Shown here in pieces: positions 7,906-18,433 of a stretch of DNA of 27,404 nucleotides. The stretch is taken from assembly GCA_018524725.1 (NCBI GenBank), contig JAEUWP010000574.1:1-27404 (forward strand). The letters are read 5' to 3'. Source of the stretch: Podaxis mareebaensis. Taxonomy: Eukaryota > Basidiomycota > Agaricomycetes > Agaricales > Agaricaceae. Under the pieces are notes generated by a model that worked only from the letters and a program-made list of their open reading frames with translations, searched no databases and was not told where the DNA came from. Numbering within the stretch: position 1 is the first letter of the stretch; each line of letters starts with the position of its first letter. Position numbers and translations under genes: made by a program.

Positions 7906-10900
7906 CTACTTGAATGCATTCCAAGCTTCATTCAACGCACCGAACACACCCTGCGCAATCATCCTCTGCTCCAGCGTCGAATTACCCGCATTCAACTAAC
8001 CACAAAACGCGTCAGCAGTCTGCCCAGCACCCACAGAGCCATACTCTCAACAACATACCTTGTCAGGATGCACCTTTGCCACCGCTTTCATATACTTCAC
8101 TTTCACCTGCGCAGGCGTCACAAGCTCATGCATACCAACCTTCACACTTCCTCCCCTCAGCAATTCCTCCCATAACACCAAATCCAGACTTGCGAGTAAC
8201 GCACGGATGTTAGTCTCCTTTCCAGATTTCCAAGCAGAAAGTCTTGCATCGACTTTGTCTTTGAGTTCATGTTTTGCTTGGTCTTCAGCTTCGGCCTGTG
8301 CGGTCGTTGCACGCAAATTCTCAAGCGCTTCTGATGGTTTATTGTTGAGAGGCGTTGCGGGTTTCGGTGTCGGACGTGGTTTAGGTTTAGGCGCTGCAGG
8401 GGGTCTCGAGGCTGCACCGTCCGCGCCCAGACCTGAAGCGGAACTACCACCAGCACTATCGCCAGCAGACATCCTGGTACACCTCCCGACACCCCTCCCT
8501 GCCTCACTCCTCACACTCTCCCTAACCCACCCGACAGTCCTCAACCACTCCCAATCGTGCTTCGCCTTCCCCCATTTCTCTATCCCCTCATATGCCTCTG
8601 CACGGCGTTTAATAGCTTTCACCAACCCCTCTCCCAAATCCACGCTTTCCTCCACTATATCCCCGCCGCCTTGAATCGATACCCGCAGCTTCCCGTCACC
8701 TTCTTGACTTGGTTCCCAGTCGATTGTCACTTCCTCACTACTAGACGCCTTCCCGCCTCCACCAAGCGCATCAAAGTCGTCTGAAAGGTCAAGTCGGTTT
8801 TTCGTAATTAACCCAACTACACCCTCACAATCTTTCACAGCGCCCCCGACATTACCAATCTTCATCCTGGCATTCGCGCGATTATTCAATAATAGCACGT
8901 AGTATACGTGGTTATTTGATGGTGAGGATGAGGATTTGTTCAACGCGTCGATAGCGCGTGTGTATAGCGATTCTGCGGCCCCGAACTGACCAAGTTTGAA
9001 GGCTGCATTAGCTTCGGATTTGAGGGATGCGATGGTATATGGAATTGGGGTTGTGTCACGTTGAAATTTTGGTTGTTGTTGCAGTTGGCGTGGACGAGTG
9101 GAAGAGGAGGAAGGTTGGGTGGGACGCGAACGGGAAGGGAGTGTTGGAGTGGTGGCAAAGAGGTCCACTTGAGTTGTAGTTGAAGTGGAGGCCGGTTCCG
9201 ATGGTGCGAAGAGATCGATTTCTGGCTCCCCGACTGAAGGAGCTTGAACTGGGCTGGGAGCGTCCCTCGCGCGTTCCCTTTCCCTCTCCCTCTCCCGTTG
9301 TCGATCTAGCCTTCTCGGAATCCTCGTCTCCGGTTCCTCAACGTCATCTGTGAATGCGCCCTTGGGAGTAGCAAGGCTATCATCATCTCTGAACCCACCG
9401 CCACCCCTCCTAGATTCCTCGCGCTCTTCGTTAACCGATCCACTATGCTGCTGTTGTATCCATTTCGGTCTCCCACTGACACCCGAACCACCTGAACTGC
9501 CACTAGCAGCGCTAGACGCACGAACGCCAGCGACCTGCTCCTCCACAACCTTCTGTACCTGTTCCTTTTTCTCTTTCCAGAACAGGCTAGCCTTGGTGAA
9601 CATCCCACGACCGATTTCACTCGCTTGCGCGAGGAGCTGTTCGGCTTGTGTTTGGGCGGAGGGAGAAGCTGTATTAGATCGCCTTTCTCTCTGTTCGCGG
9701 TCGCGATCGCGCAGGATTTCACGATCCCGTCGACGAGGGATTCCGGGCCCAGGTTGTGATTGTGACTGTAACTGTGGTTGTTGGGGAGGAGCGGGGCTGT
9801 TGGCAGTAGAACTGCGCAAGGCCGGTGTACCACGACCACTTCCATCCTCAGATGCGAGAAGTTGTTCGAGAGCAGCTTGGACGTCATTGTTGTTTGCTGC
9901 GAGTGCCGCTTTGGCCCGGGGTATTGAGAACCCCATTTCCACGATTTGACCGAGGATGTGGGGTGGTGGTGAGGCGCTACGTACAGCATTAGTGTTGGAT
10001 AGCGGTGCGGGGGATGATGTGGAGGAGTGGTTGGTGGATTGTGTACGGGGAGGGAGTGCTGGCTGTAAGAGATAAAGGTTGTTTAGATGGGATGAGGGAA
10101 ATGCGAAGCAGATAGCGACGACGGTACCTTGTTGAATACGCTCATAAAGTCATCGTCCCCGTCCCCTTCGTTGTCGTTGCTCTCATACAGTAGCCCATCT
10201 TCACGGCTCCCAAAATCAAAATCGTTAGAGGGTGAATCTACACGCGATGCTGGGGCGTTTCTGCTTCTGGGGTCGGTCTTCTTAGGTGGGGCGGCAGCAA
10301 ATTCGTCAAGATCCCAGAGCGTAGTTGCAGAGTTTATCGCATTAGTGGTCGTAGCGGTAGTAGCTGGGGGTTTGGAAGGTCCAACAAATTGGTATTCCAA
10401 GTCCCAGTCGTCTTGATTACCGCCCTTCACATTCGAAGTCGTAGACTCTGGCTTCGGTTTGTCCTGAGACGAGGCAGCGGGTTTGCCAAAATCGCCTAAC
10501 CCCCAGTCGTCTTCGTCGACAGAAACGATGTTCGATGTTACGCTAGACTTTGGCTTTGAAGACGGATTTGTCGGCGCGGCAGCGGTGGGTGTAAGTGACA
10601 ACCCATCGAATCCACCACGACCAAGAAAGTCCAACCCAGCCCAAGCAGATCTCTCCTGCTCTTGTTGCTTTTGGTCTGCTAACAAAGCCTCTTGGCGTTG
10701 TTTGTCAGCTAATGCGGCACGCTGGGCGATCGTAAGGTTTTGTGCTGATGCGGACGAGGTGAAGGATGAATTGGAGAGCAGATCTGAAAAAGCATCAGAT
10801 GCTGATGAAGGGGCGGTTGTCGATCTTGAGTGTGGTGTTTGGGTACGTCGTTGAGGCGGTGGCGTTGGGTTGTTTGAGGGTGTAAGTGAGGGTATGGAGG

Positions 10901-11069
10901 GTGAGGACCGCGCTGAGGTGGATGATGTTGATGTAGAAGAAAGAAGGCTAAAAAGGTCTTGTCCTTGTGGTCTGCGTTGCTGAGTTGTTTGCTGCGAGAG
11001 AGGGGAAAGTGTTTGTGTTTTTTTCTGAGGGACAGAGGTGTTCCACAGATCTGCAAAGGAGTCGGACAT
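7906..11069 (-). CDS. SWA2: Auxilin-like clathrin-uncoating J-domain protein (UBA-TPR-J)
   Basis: Three exons: 11069-10128, 10062-8059 and 7995-7906; introns of 65 and 63 nt, both phase 0; 1011 residues. The start MSDSFADLW is the first ATG. Residues 1-310 are disordered and rich in clathrin/adaptor-type motifs (FSDLLSN, LWDLDEF, DDWGLGDF); IDLFAPSE and VDLFATTP lie further on. A UBA domain covers about 349-390 (ILGQIVEMGFSIPRAKAALA). Three TPR-like helical pairs start near 655 (LKSEANAAFKLGQFGAAESL). The C-terminal auxilin J domain covers about 940-1011 and includes the HPDK loop that stimulates Hsp70 ATPase; intron 2 falls right after HPDK, and exon 3 (LNAGNSTLEQRM to WNAFK) completes the domain. 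The order UBA-TPR-J is that of yeast Swa2, which removes clathrin coats from vesicles with Hsc70. A REREREREA-type charged run precedes the TPRs. The gene stands alone between the two CpG-depleted blocks. Confidence 0.92.
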
Positions 11070-11451
11070 TGGGAGCTTTCAATAGCACGGGCGGGCTCAT
11101 CAGCAAATGGGTCCGGAGTGTCGCAAGTGATCGGGTGTGATCACATGGTTTATGATTATGTGACCTTTTGTGAGCAAACAATGATCGGCCACGCTCCCGT
11201 CGTCCGAAATTCATTTTGCTCTCAACGTCCCAATTGTAATAACCGAAGTCGCTCAGCAACCGATTTACAAAATCCCGGGCTGGCTCTGGATGGATTACAA
11301 GATGTTTGCGGATGGGTTATAGCTCAGAACTCCAGCGTCGCACAGAGTCCTGACTATGAGTATGTTCTGGACTGTGCATGGGCTGCAGTCGCTGGGTGAG
11401 AGGGAAGTCGGGAAGTCGGCGATGGTGGTGGATGGGGAGCTGCTGGGAAAC
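11070..11451. promoter_or_regulatory. Upstream region of the SWA2-like gene
   Basis: This is normal-CpG sequence between the SWA2 start and the second CpG-depleted block, and it must hold the SWA2 promoter. No TATA box is obvious. GTGATCACATG and GATTATGTGACC near 11137-11163 are imperfectly mirrored. Short frames across it have no family resemblance, and I see no RNA gene. Confidence 0.4.
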
Positions 11452-11757
11452 GGGTTTAACAGCAACTGTCATGCCCACCTACCACTCATTTCATCTTCAT
11501 GTTTCTTACAGCTATGGCAGTTTCCCCTGGTACTATCCATTTGCAGTCAACTTGAAATGCAGTATTCAATCAACCTATTACCCAAGCTGGTATTAGCCTA
11601 GCAACAATGTGATTTCTGAAAAGCTGTCTTCCAAATGCCACCATAGGATGGGCCATTGATTCTAGTGCAAGTTTATCTGGCCAGTCAATACATGGGGTAC
11701 CTTACCCTTCAACTCATAATGTCCAGCAGCTAGTAGTGCTATTGTCCAGTGGCCACC

Positions 11758-13920
11758 ATGAAACTGTACAGCTCAAAGAAAGCTCCCTACCAGTGCCTTG
11801 TATCCAGATGTAACCAAGTATTTGCACCCAGGTAGACCTGCACAGACATGAAGACAAGTGTGAGAAAGCCACTGAGCACACCAGGAGAATATGGCACTTG
11901 GTGATGTCATACTTAGGCAGGCAGTCAGGATGCTTGTCACCTTCAACTTCAGGAAATCCAATTCCTTCTGCTGTTAGAGGAACCAGTGATTGTGAACCTT
12001 CATCACCTGGACCTGGGAGAGATTGGGCACTAGCTGCTCTACTTATTGGTGAATTCAAACATCACAGGAAGTCGAAACAAGCTCCAAGTCCTGGCCTAGC
12101 TCATGGGGTATTAGTGAAATGGAGTCTGCAACCATACCTCTATCCAAGTCAAGCACAGTGACTGACAAACTACCTGTTGGCAATCCAGTGATGCTCTCAG
12201 ACTTGACCCCTTAGAATTGGCTTCCCCAGGTTGAAATACCAATAGTGTGTTCATTTTCCTATTATTATCAGGTGAACATGAATGTATAACTCATTGCCCT
12301 TAGGAACCTCTGGTTCCCCTGGATGAATCTCAGCAGGACTAAATCATGTATGTCAGCTCTTTCTTGGAAAGCCAGAACCTCCACTCAATTGAACCTGACA
12401 TCTCACAGTGATAGTTCCATTGTGGAACCCACCTCCTGTCCTCAATGAATCATTTGTCCTATGGAGAAAACTTATGCCATGCCTGAAATTAACCTCCCAG
12501 AAAGTCCAGGAGACATACTTCACAATGATTCTGATGACCAGCCTGCAACAAGCCCTGCAACACACACACCAGATGACAGTGGGTTGCAGCACTTGCAGCC
12601 TCTCAACATCCATATTTATCAGGTCATATGGACTACTATCAACAAGTCCAGGCTCACCTGTACATACCATGGCTGACCAGGTTATGTGCCACCACCATCA
12701 TTCAGTAATTTTACTGCTGAGGATCTCATCTCACCTTGCACATCTGTCAGTGGCTCATCTGAGTCTGGCCCTGGCTTGACTGAGAAAAGAAGTATTGTAG
12801 ATATGTTCCATCCTTATCCTAATGTTTCCAGTTTCCTCTTCAATCACTGGCACTGGAATAGCTCAAAGAAAATGAAGAAGTCATGTACTACCCTTCTCAA
12901 AGATGGTTTGCACATCTAGAGTTCCAACCTGATGATCTCAAGAATGTCAATTTTGACTACATCAACTGTGAGATCATTCAAAGCATGACAGATACCTTGA
13001 TGTGCAGTGGCTGGAAGAAATCACCCAAACATGGAGCTACTTCTTGAGAGTAACAACTTAATCAGGTAATCACTTCAGAAGAGGCCAATAATAACCACCC
13101 ACCACCTATACTGCCATCTTATGCAATAGGTCCACAATACACTATTCCCAACTCCTATCATCATGATGTTGTTGATCTCATTAAGGAGACATATATGGGC
13201 CTCCAAGTGAAATTATTCCACTGGCATCCCTTTGAGGAAACCTGGACACCACCTTGGGACTTTGGAAATCCTGAGTGTGTACAGTGACATTTCCTCCTCC
13301 CAGACATTCTTGGATGCTGACAGGGAGCTTCATGACCACCTACCAAAGCCAGGCTGCAGTTTTCCATGTTGCATCCTCCCCTTATGCTGTACTCTGATGC
13401 TACACAAGCTACTCAGTTTGGTCAGGCAAAATTATGGCCTATTTATCTTCACTTTGGGAATCAGCTGAAGGATGAGTGAGGCTGTCTGACATCAGATGCA
13501 AGATATACAATAGCATGTCTCCCATTGGTAAGTATACCTCAACAAGACAGTAATTGCAGATTTTATCCTCAACAGTGGCAAAGGGAATCAGAAGGCTTCT
13601 CCATCAATATTAGCACATTGCAAACATGAACTCTTCCATGGGTACTGGGGCATAATCCTTGATGACAGATTTGTCCATACATATGACCATGCCATCATCA
13701 TTGACTGTGGTGATGGCATGTGTTGTTGAATTTATGGTCATATATTCATGTATTCAGCTGATTATCCAGAAAAGTGTGTGTGCTCAATATACCATCTTAT
13801 GTTAACCTTGTTTTGCTGTATGGGAAATTCTACAGAAAACTGGTGTCCACTATTGAGCAGCTACCATCTAATCTTCTTGAAAATCTCCTCAAGTGGTGGA
13901 CTGAGTAAGTGCTTCATTTT
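11758..13920 (+). pseudogene. Plavaka-type (CACTA-like) transposase, heavily decayed
   Basis: Recognisable pieces appear in the expected order on the plus strand. ATG 11758 lies in a good context (GCCACC before it). A C2H2-like finger follows (YQCLVSRCNQVF, then after a 1-nt shift DLHRHEDKCEKATEHTR). A disordered Ser/Pro stretch leads to HPYPNVSSFLFNHWHWN near 12810-12860, the strongly conserved Plavaka segment, then FQPDDLKNVNF. Next come FHWHPFEETW near 13220 and VYSDISSSQTFLDADRELHD, where relatives have a V-G/S-E-x-Y-S/T-S motif. Then GQAKLWPIYLHFGNQLKDE (13423-13480), DRFVHTYDHAIIID near 13670, and YSADYPEKCVLNIP near 13755. Several stops and frame changes separate them; some may be introns, which I did not resolve. 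No CACTA terminal repeats were found. Plavaka elements are multi-copy DNA transposons of Agaricomycetes. Confidence 0.82.
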
Positions 13921-14601
13921 ATGACTCAATATGAATTGGTTATGAAGATGAAATGACAGGACAATTTTTGGCTGTCCATTGGATGACAAGGAGGAAGAGG
14001 GAGGTGGTCTGATGAGCATGGCAGGAATTTTTTTCACAGCATAGGCACCTTATTTTAACAACTGGTCAGTGTGGGCTCCATAGTGAATATGTATATACAG
14101 TTACAGCCTTCACTTTGAGTGTGTGCATGCCTGTCAGTGCCATGTTGCATCCTGGTTATAGCTTGTGTATACCCTGATTGTGGATGCATCACATTTGAAA
14201 CCCAACTTGTCCACAAAGCATAGAATAGTTCATGATGTGGACAGCTAACTATACAGATTATAACATAGACAATGGCTATCTATCTTTGTGGCTTCATTGC
14301 CCCAAGTTTGTGTTGTGATTGTGAGATATGTTTTGCTAATCTGATTAGCCACAAAGAATGCATGATCCTGTCAGCTGATGGCTGAGAGGTGGGAGGCAAA
14401 GCCATAACAAGAGCTCCTCAGTACCAAAAGTTTACAAGGACCCATAATTGAAGTCTAGTACAAATACGGTGTCCACCCCATATCCTTCATTGATTATGTG
14501 CTAGTTGGCCTATCAAAGTGCAGCAAGATGTCAATGTATCCTTTGCTCATCTCAGTTGAAAAGGTTCTCATCAGAGTCCAAGCCACATGTAACATGAGGT
14601 C
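13921..14601. other. Unassigned CpG-poor tail next to BMS1
   Basis: This continues the depleted block to the BMS1 3' end. A 139-codon plus-strand frame (14498-14917) mostly overlaps BMS1 antisense and is not supported as a gene. I see no conserved transposase segment, inverted repeat or RNA gene. The BMS1 3' UTR and polyadenylation site must lie here. Confidence 0.4.
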
Positions 14602-14609
14602 CGACACTT

Positions 14610-17600
14610 TCAAGTTTTTCTTCGCTTTTTGCTACCATGACCCTCCTCTGCTTCCTGCTGTCGCTTGTTCTTCATGCCAACCACTCGCATCACCTCCTTC
14701 TTCTTCTCCTTTTCTTTTTCCTCACGCCGCATTTCCTCCCTTTCCAGCTTCTTTAGACGTTCCTCCTTCTTTTCGTCCTTCTTCTCTTTCCGTTTCGCTA
14801 CCTTGTCCTTCCTTAACGCCCGCATCTGTTGAAGCAACGCCAATGCTTCACGTTCTTCCGGTTCCAGAACAACGGCACGTTTTTGCAGGTAGGTCTGTGA
14901 ACGTTGCTTGGTCATAAGTTTCGGCTTGGATGCGTAAGGTAGTGTTGCTTGTAGTTTCTGCGGAATATGAAGAGGATTAAACTTGCGGGGAGGCCGTTCA
15001 ACTTTCTTATAGGTCGAGTTGACGTTCAAGGGTGTCTTGAGACCTTCATCGCGTCGGATCTGGCCAGTGAGGCGCATGCCTGTCCACGAGGTTTTGTTGG
15101 AAAGCAGCAGCGAAGTGACGGGGTTGTAGAACTTTCGGGGTTCAATTGAGTACCAAGCCCGAAGGAAGACAATATCTAGACGATGCTTCAGCAAAGCAGA
15201 AAGATGGAGAACCCGACACAATTACCGCTCATGAGAACCTTGTCTTCAAAAGTTGCTCGGAAAGCACCGTCAGGTTTTGGTAGTGCCTTCTTGACTTGGC
15301 CTCGAATACCGGACACAGTCTTGATGTTTGCACCCTCGAACTTAGCCACTTCGAGCGCGGAAGTGAACATGTCCTTGATGAATGCTGTATTCTTGAAGAT
15401 CTTGTACGGTACTCCCGTCAACTTGAGTTTCTTGACGATCTTGACTGAGCGATCAATGTCAAGTACGACCCCAGTAGCGCTGACTCGGAAGCCTGGTGTG
15501 TCGCCCAGAAGAGAGTTGAAAGCGCAGAAGCCAGTGTTGGGAAGGGAAACGGGCCCATAAAAGGTAGCATAACAATGCATATGTTCGGGAGTGTACTTTA
15601 GCATTCGCATACGGATGGAGTGGTCGTCCAGGGAGTAAATGGGTACTGTCTGGAACCGTCGCCAACCCAGAGAGAAGATGAGCGGGTCGTTGGTCTTGAG
15701 TGGTCGTGTGAACCAGCGATGGCGTTTAACGCGGACCTGGACGTAACCGAAACGTTCTTCTGCAGCGAGCAGGCCGCCAACAACAATGGGATAATGAGGA
15801 TCGAAGTGTTCGACAAGTTCGCATGGCACATTGGAGAGCTCTATGCGCACGTACACACCGGGACGGAAACCCTCAACTAGAGCACGGGCATCTGAATCCA
15901 CCCCTTCGAACTCTGCACGGTTAAGAGCTAGTTGACGTGCAATTTCGTCCTTAGCAGAGTCATAAAAGTCAATCTTGGTGGACTCCGGATCGTCGTATTG
16001 TTCGTCAAATTTGCGCTTGAGCGCCTCTTTCTTCGCCTGGAGGACCTCCATATCTTTTGTCGCTTGATCTACAACGCCATCGACATCCCCGCCGCCTTCG
16101 CCTTCAGAATCGCTCCCTTGTTCGTCATCGTCTTGCACCCCATCCCACTCTTCGCCGTTATTCCGGTCCACCTCGGCGGAATCATCACCAGTAATGAAGA
16201 GACCTCTAATGGATTCCAACAACTCCTCATCTTCCCATTTCTCCAACTCTGCCTCGTCTATCGGCTCCTTTCCCTTGTCGAGCACCTCTACTGCATTCAC
16301 ATCGGACTTGCGTTTTATAGTGAAAAAGTCGTCAATATCTTCCTCCTCGTTGGCCTCCTTTTCGCCATACAATATTTCCTCGGGTGTCAAATTGGAGGCA
16401 TAAATTAGTTTGATCCAGTCTTTCCGCTTTCCCTTCCGTGAGGAGGTTAACGACTGTGCCTTCTCTGCGAGGTTCGCTTTCCATTTTGGTGCATCCCCAT
16501 CTTCATCCCCTTCGTCATCCACAGAGTCATCGTCGCTCGGGATGTCGACATCCTCATGACCGGCAAAATGTACTCGGCGATTTGACGCGGAGGGGAGGTC
16601 ATCTTCAAGCTCCCCAAGGTCTGAATCGCTTTCAGCATATTCGATGTCTGTCCGTGATTGGTGACTCGACGAAGGGAGGATACGTTGCACAACTCGATGT
16701 GACGGGCGACCGGTATTTTCCGCCCCAGGTGGCAGGTGTTCCAAGTCGACGGCCTCGCCCTCCTCACTAGAGTCAAAGTCCCCATCCTCCACAGTCTCGA
16801 GTTCATCGTCACTAACCTCTTCGTCTTCGTCCTCGGCCACTTCTTCGGCCACCAGTGATGGTTGAGCAGTTGCGGCAAGAGGGTTTTCAGACGTTCCAAA
16901 TAGTCGTATCTGACTTTTGCTAACAGCATCCTCGAGGGTGTTTGCGACGTCCTGCAAATCCATTACCATTTGTTCGCCCTCGCCCTGCGGCACTAGAAGA
17001 CGGATTAAAGTCAACTCAAGATACCGAGTGAGCGGACGAACCTTCATTGTTCCCTCTGGAGAAGCTTCCTGGAACATTTATCCACACAGCATCCTTGTCG
17101 TAGATAACTCCACCTACATCGCTCATAGGTGCGTGTATAAGCAGCTTCTTCTTCTCGCTCAGTTTTCTCCGCTTTTCTGACTCCTCGTCTGGTAGAGGAC
17201 ACGGATCACCAAGTTGCTGGACACTGGTCATGTCGAGGTCACCCACCCCAGGTATATGCACCTTTGTTCCTAGCCGCAGGTTGGTGCCTCTGACATAGCC
17301 ATAAACTGTGACGTTGCGATCGCACTTTCCTTTCGACGTTCGTACTAGCTCTCGAGGTGTAAGGTCCTCCAAGCGGTCGGCGAGGATATAAGGATGAGAG
17401 TTGCGGAAGATGAGGGGTCGGAATTTCATGACGGAAATGAAGCGGGTAAGGTTGATGATCTCCGTATCGGGATAGCGGCCATTGATGACCCCGGAGAGGT
17501 AGAAGAGCTTTGCGCCCTGGTAGATTTCTGTCCAAAAACGTTTCTTGAGGGCTTTTTTGGTGGCCTTGAGGGTGGCGGCCTTTTTGATCAAGTCGAGGTG

Positions 17601-18235
17601 GGATAGAATGCCAATGACTTTGGGGAAACCATGTGATTGGAGGATATTCAGAAATTCGAATGTTTCCTAAGTGCGAATAAGATTTTGTACGGCATACAGG
17701 AAGAGGGCGCCCTCACCATTTCAAAGCCAAATGAACCATCAATCATTAGCAAGACAAGATCGGCAACTTTGCCTATGTCTATCATGCTATTGAGGTCGTT
17801 GTTGCATTCTATGAAGGTAAGACGACGCTTCTTCCCGCTAACAACTGTAATGGGTCCCTTTGGGTCATTCAGTGTCTGCTTTGTATACCGACGGACAAGG
17901 CTTTTGAGGAGAGTGGTTTTGCCGACTCCTGGAGGACCGACAATGGCGACGATGACGGGGGGAGGGTAATCATCGGGAGTGCGATTGACAAGGGGAACAT
18001 GAAGGCGAGTCTGGTCCTTCTCTACTGCACGACGTCCCTGCCGGTCAGCTCTACGACCGGATTTTGGCGCAAATGCCTGGCAAATAGATCAGAAGACGCG
18101 GCACGAAAAAAGAGAGTGAGGACAGACTTTTGCGTTGAAGCCCTGTTGCTTTTCCTTCCCTTTTGCCTTGTCCTTCTTCTCGGCCTTTGCACCGGAGTGG
18201 GCTGGCCTGTGTGGCTTGTGTTGCCTGTCCTCCAT
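14610..18235 (-). CDS. BMS1: Ribosome biogenesis GTPase Bms1
   Basis: Five exons: 18235-18128, 18076-17717, 17666-17042, 16992-15226 and 15175-14610; introns of 51, 50, 49 and 50 nt; 1141 residues, close to the usual ~1150-1200. The N-terminus ([20 protein letters not shown]) is basic. The GTPase domain has the P-loop GPPGVGKTT at residues 83-91, [18 protein letters not shown], and SHLD in the G4 position. The AARP2CN region follows (GYVRGTNLR...[10 protein letters not shown]), ending at [17 protein letters not shown] long acidic middle precedes the C-terminal conserved domain ([53 protein letters not shown]). The tail is a Lys/Glu coiled coil ending KKRRKT, typical of nucleolar proteins. In yeast Bms1 acts in the small-subunit processome with Rcl1 for early pre-rRNA cleavages. 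It is divergently arranged with the Ppc89-like gene. Confidence 0.96.
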
Positions 18236-18433
18236 GGGCAGCTAGATAAGAGTCGCAAAAATTGGATAAGCCCCTAGGTTAAGGTTAACTCAGATGACCT
18301 GATGACGCGACCACGTGACCTGTCGCGCACTTGTTGATGAAGCTGGCGGGGCGTCTCACCGGCCTTGCCTTGTGTTCTGCCAGCCCGCCCTCTGCGATAC
18401 CAATCCTTCAACTCTCCGGTAGACCTAGGAAAA
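18236..18433. promoter_or_regulatory. 198-bp divergent promoter between BMS1 and the Ppc89-like gene, with an E-box
   Basis: The two start codons face away from each other across 198 bp, so both promoters share this stretch. It contains a CACGTG E-box at 18312-18317 within GACCACGTGACC, the binding site type of bHLH factors. Upstream are a GATGACGCGACC word and two GGTTAA words. No TATA box is visible for either gene. Which gene the E-box serves cannot be told from sequence. Confidence 0.55.

Larger units (their letters stand above)
11453..14601. other. Second CpG-depleted transposon block
   Basis: Between the CG at 11451-11452 and the one at 14602-14603 I find only two CG dinucleotides (12073 and 14467). 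This matches the left block in composition and ends within 10 bp of the BMS1 stop codon. Its content is the Plavaka relic plus sequence at about 11453-11757 and 13950-14600 in which I recognise nothing. Confidence 0.85.

Noticed and set aside
11311..11345. TTATAGCTCAGAACTCCAGCG resembling a tRNA D-arm/A box
   Set aside because: No B box (GGTTCGAATCC type), anticodon arm or acceptor stem could be built around it.
10959..11399. 146-codon plus-strand ORF overlapping the SWA2 start
   Set aside because: It overlaps the antisense of SWA2 exon 1 and its upstream region, has no recognisable domain, and the SWA2 frame is well supported.
11460..11560. Weak resemblance to the 5' part of LTR copy 1 (CATTTCATCTTCATGTTTC, CCCCTGGTAC)
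   Set aside because: Short, gapped similarity with no TATA box or TGTAACA end; not enough to call a third LTR.
18022..18258. 78-codon minus-strand ORF covering the BMS1 N-terminus
   Set aside because: It is in a different frame from the Bms1 start; the spliced model with a 51-nt intron reproduces the conserved Bms1 N-terminus.
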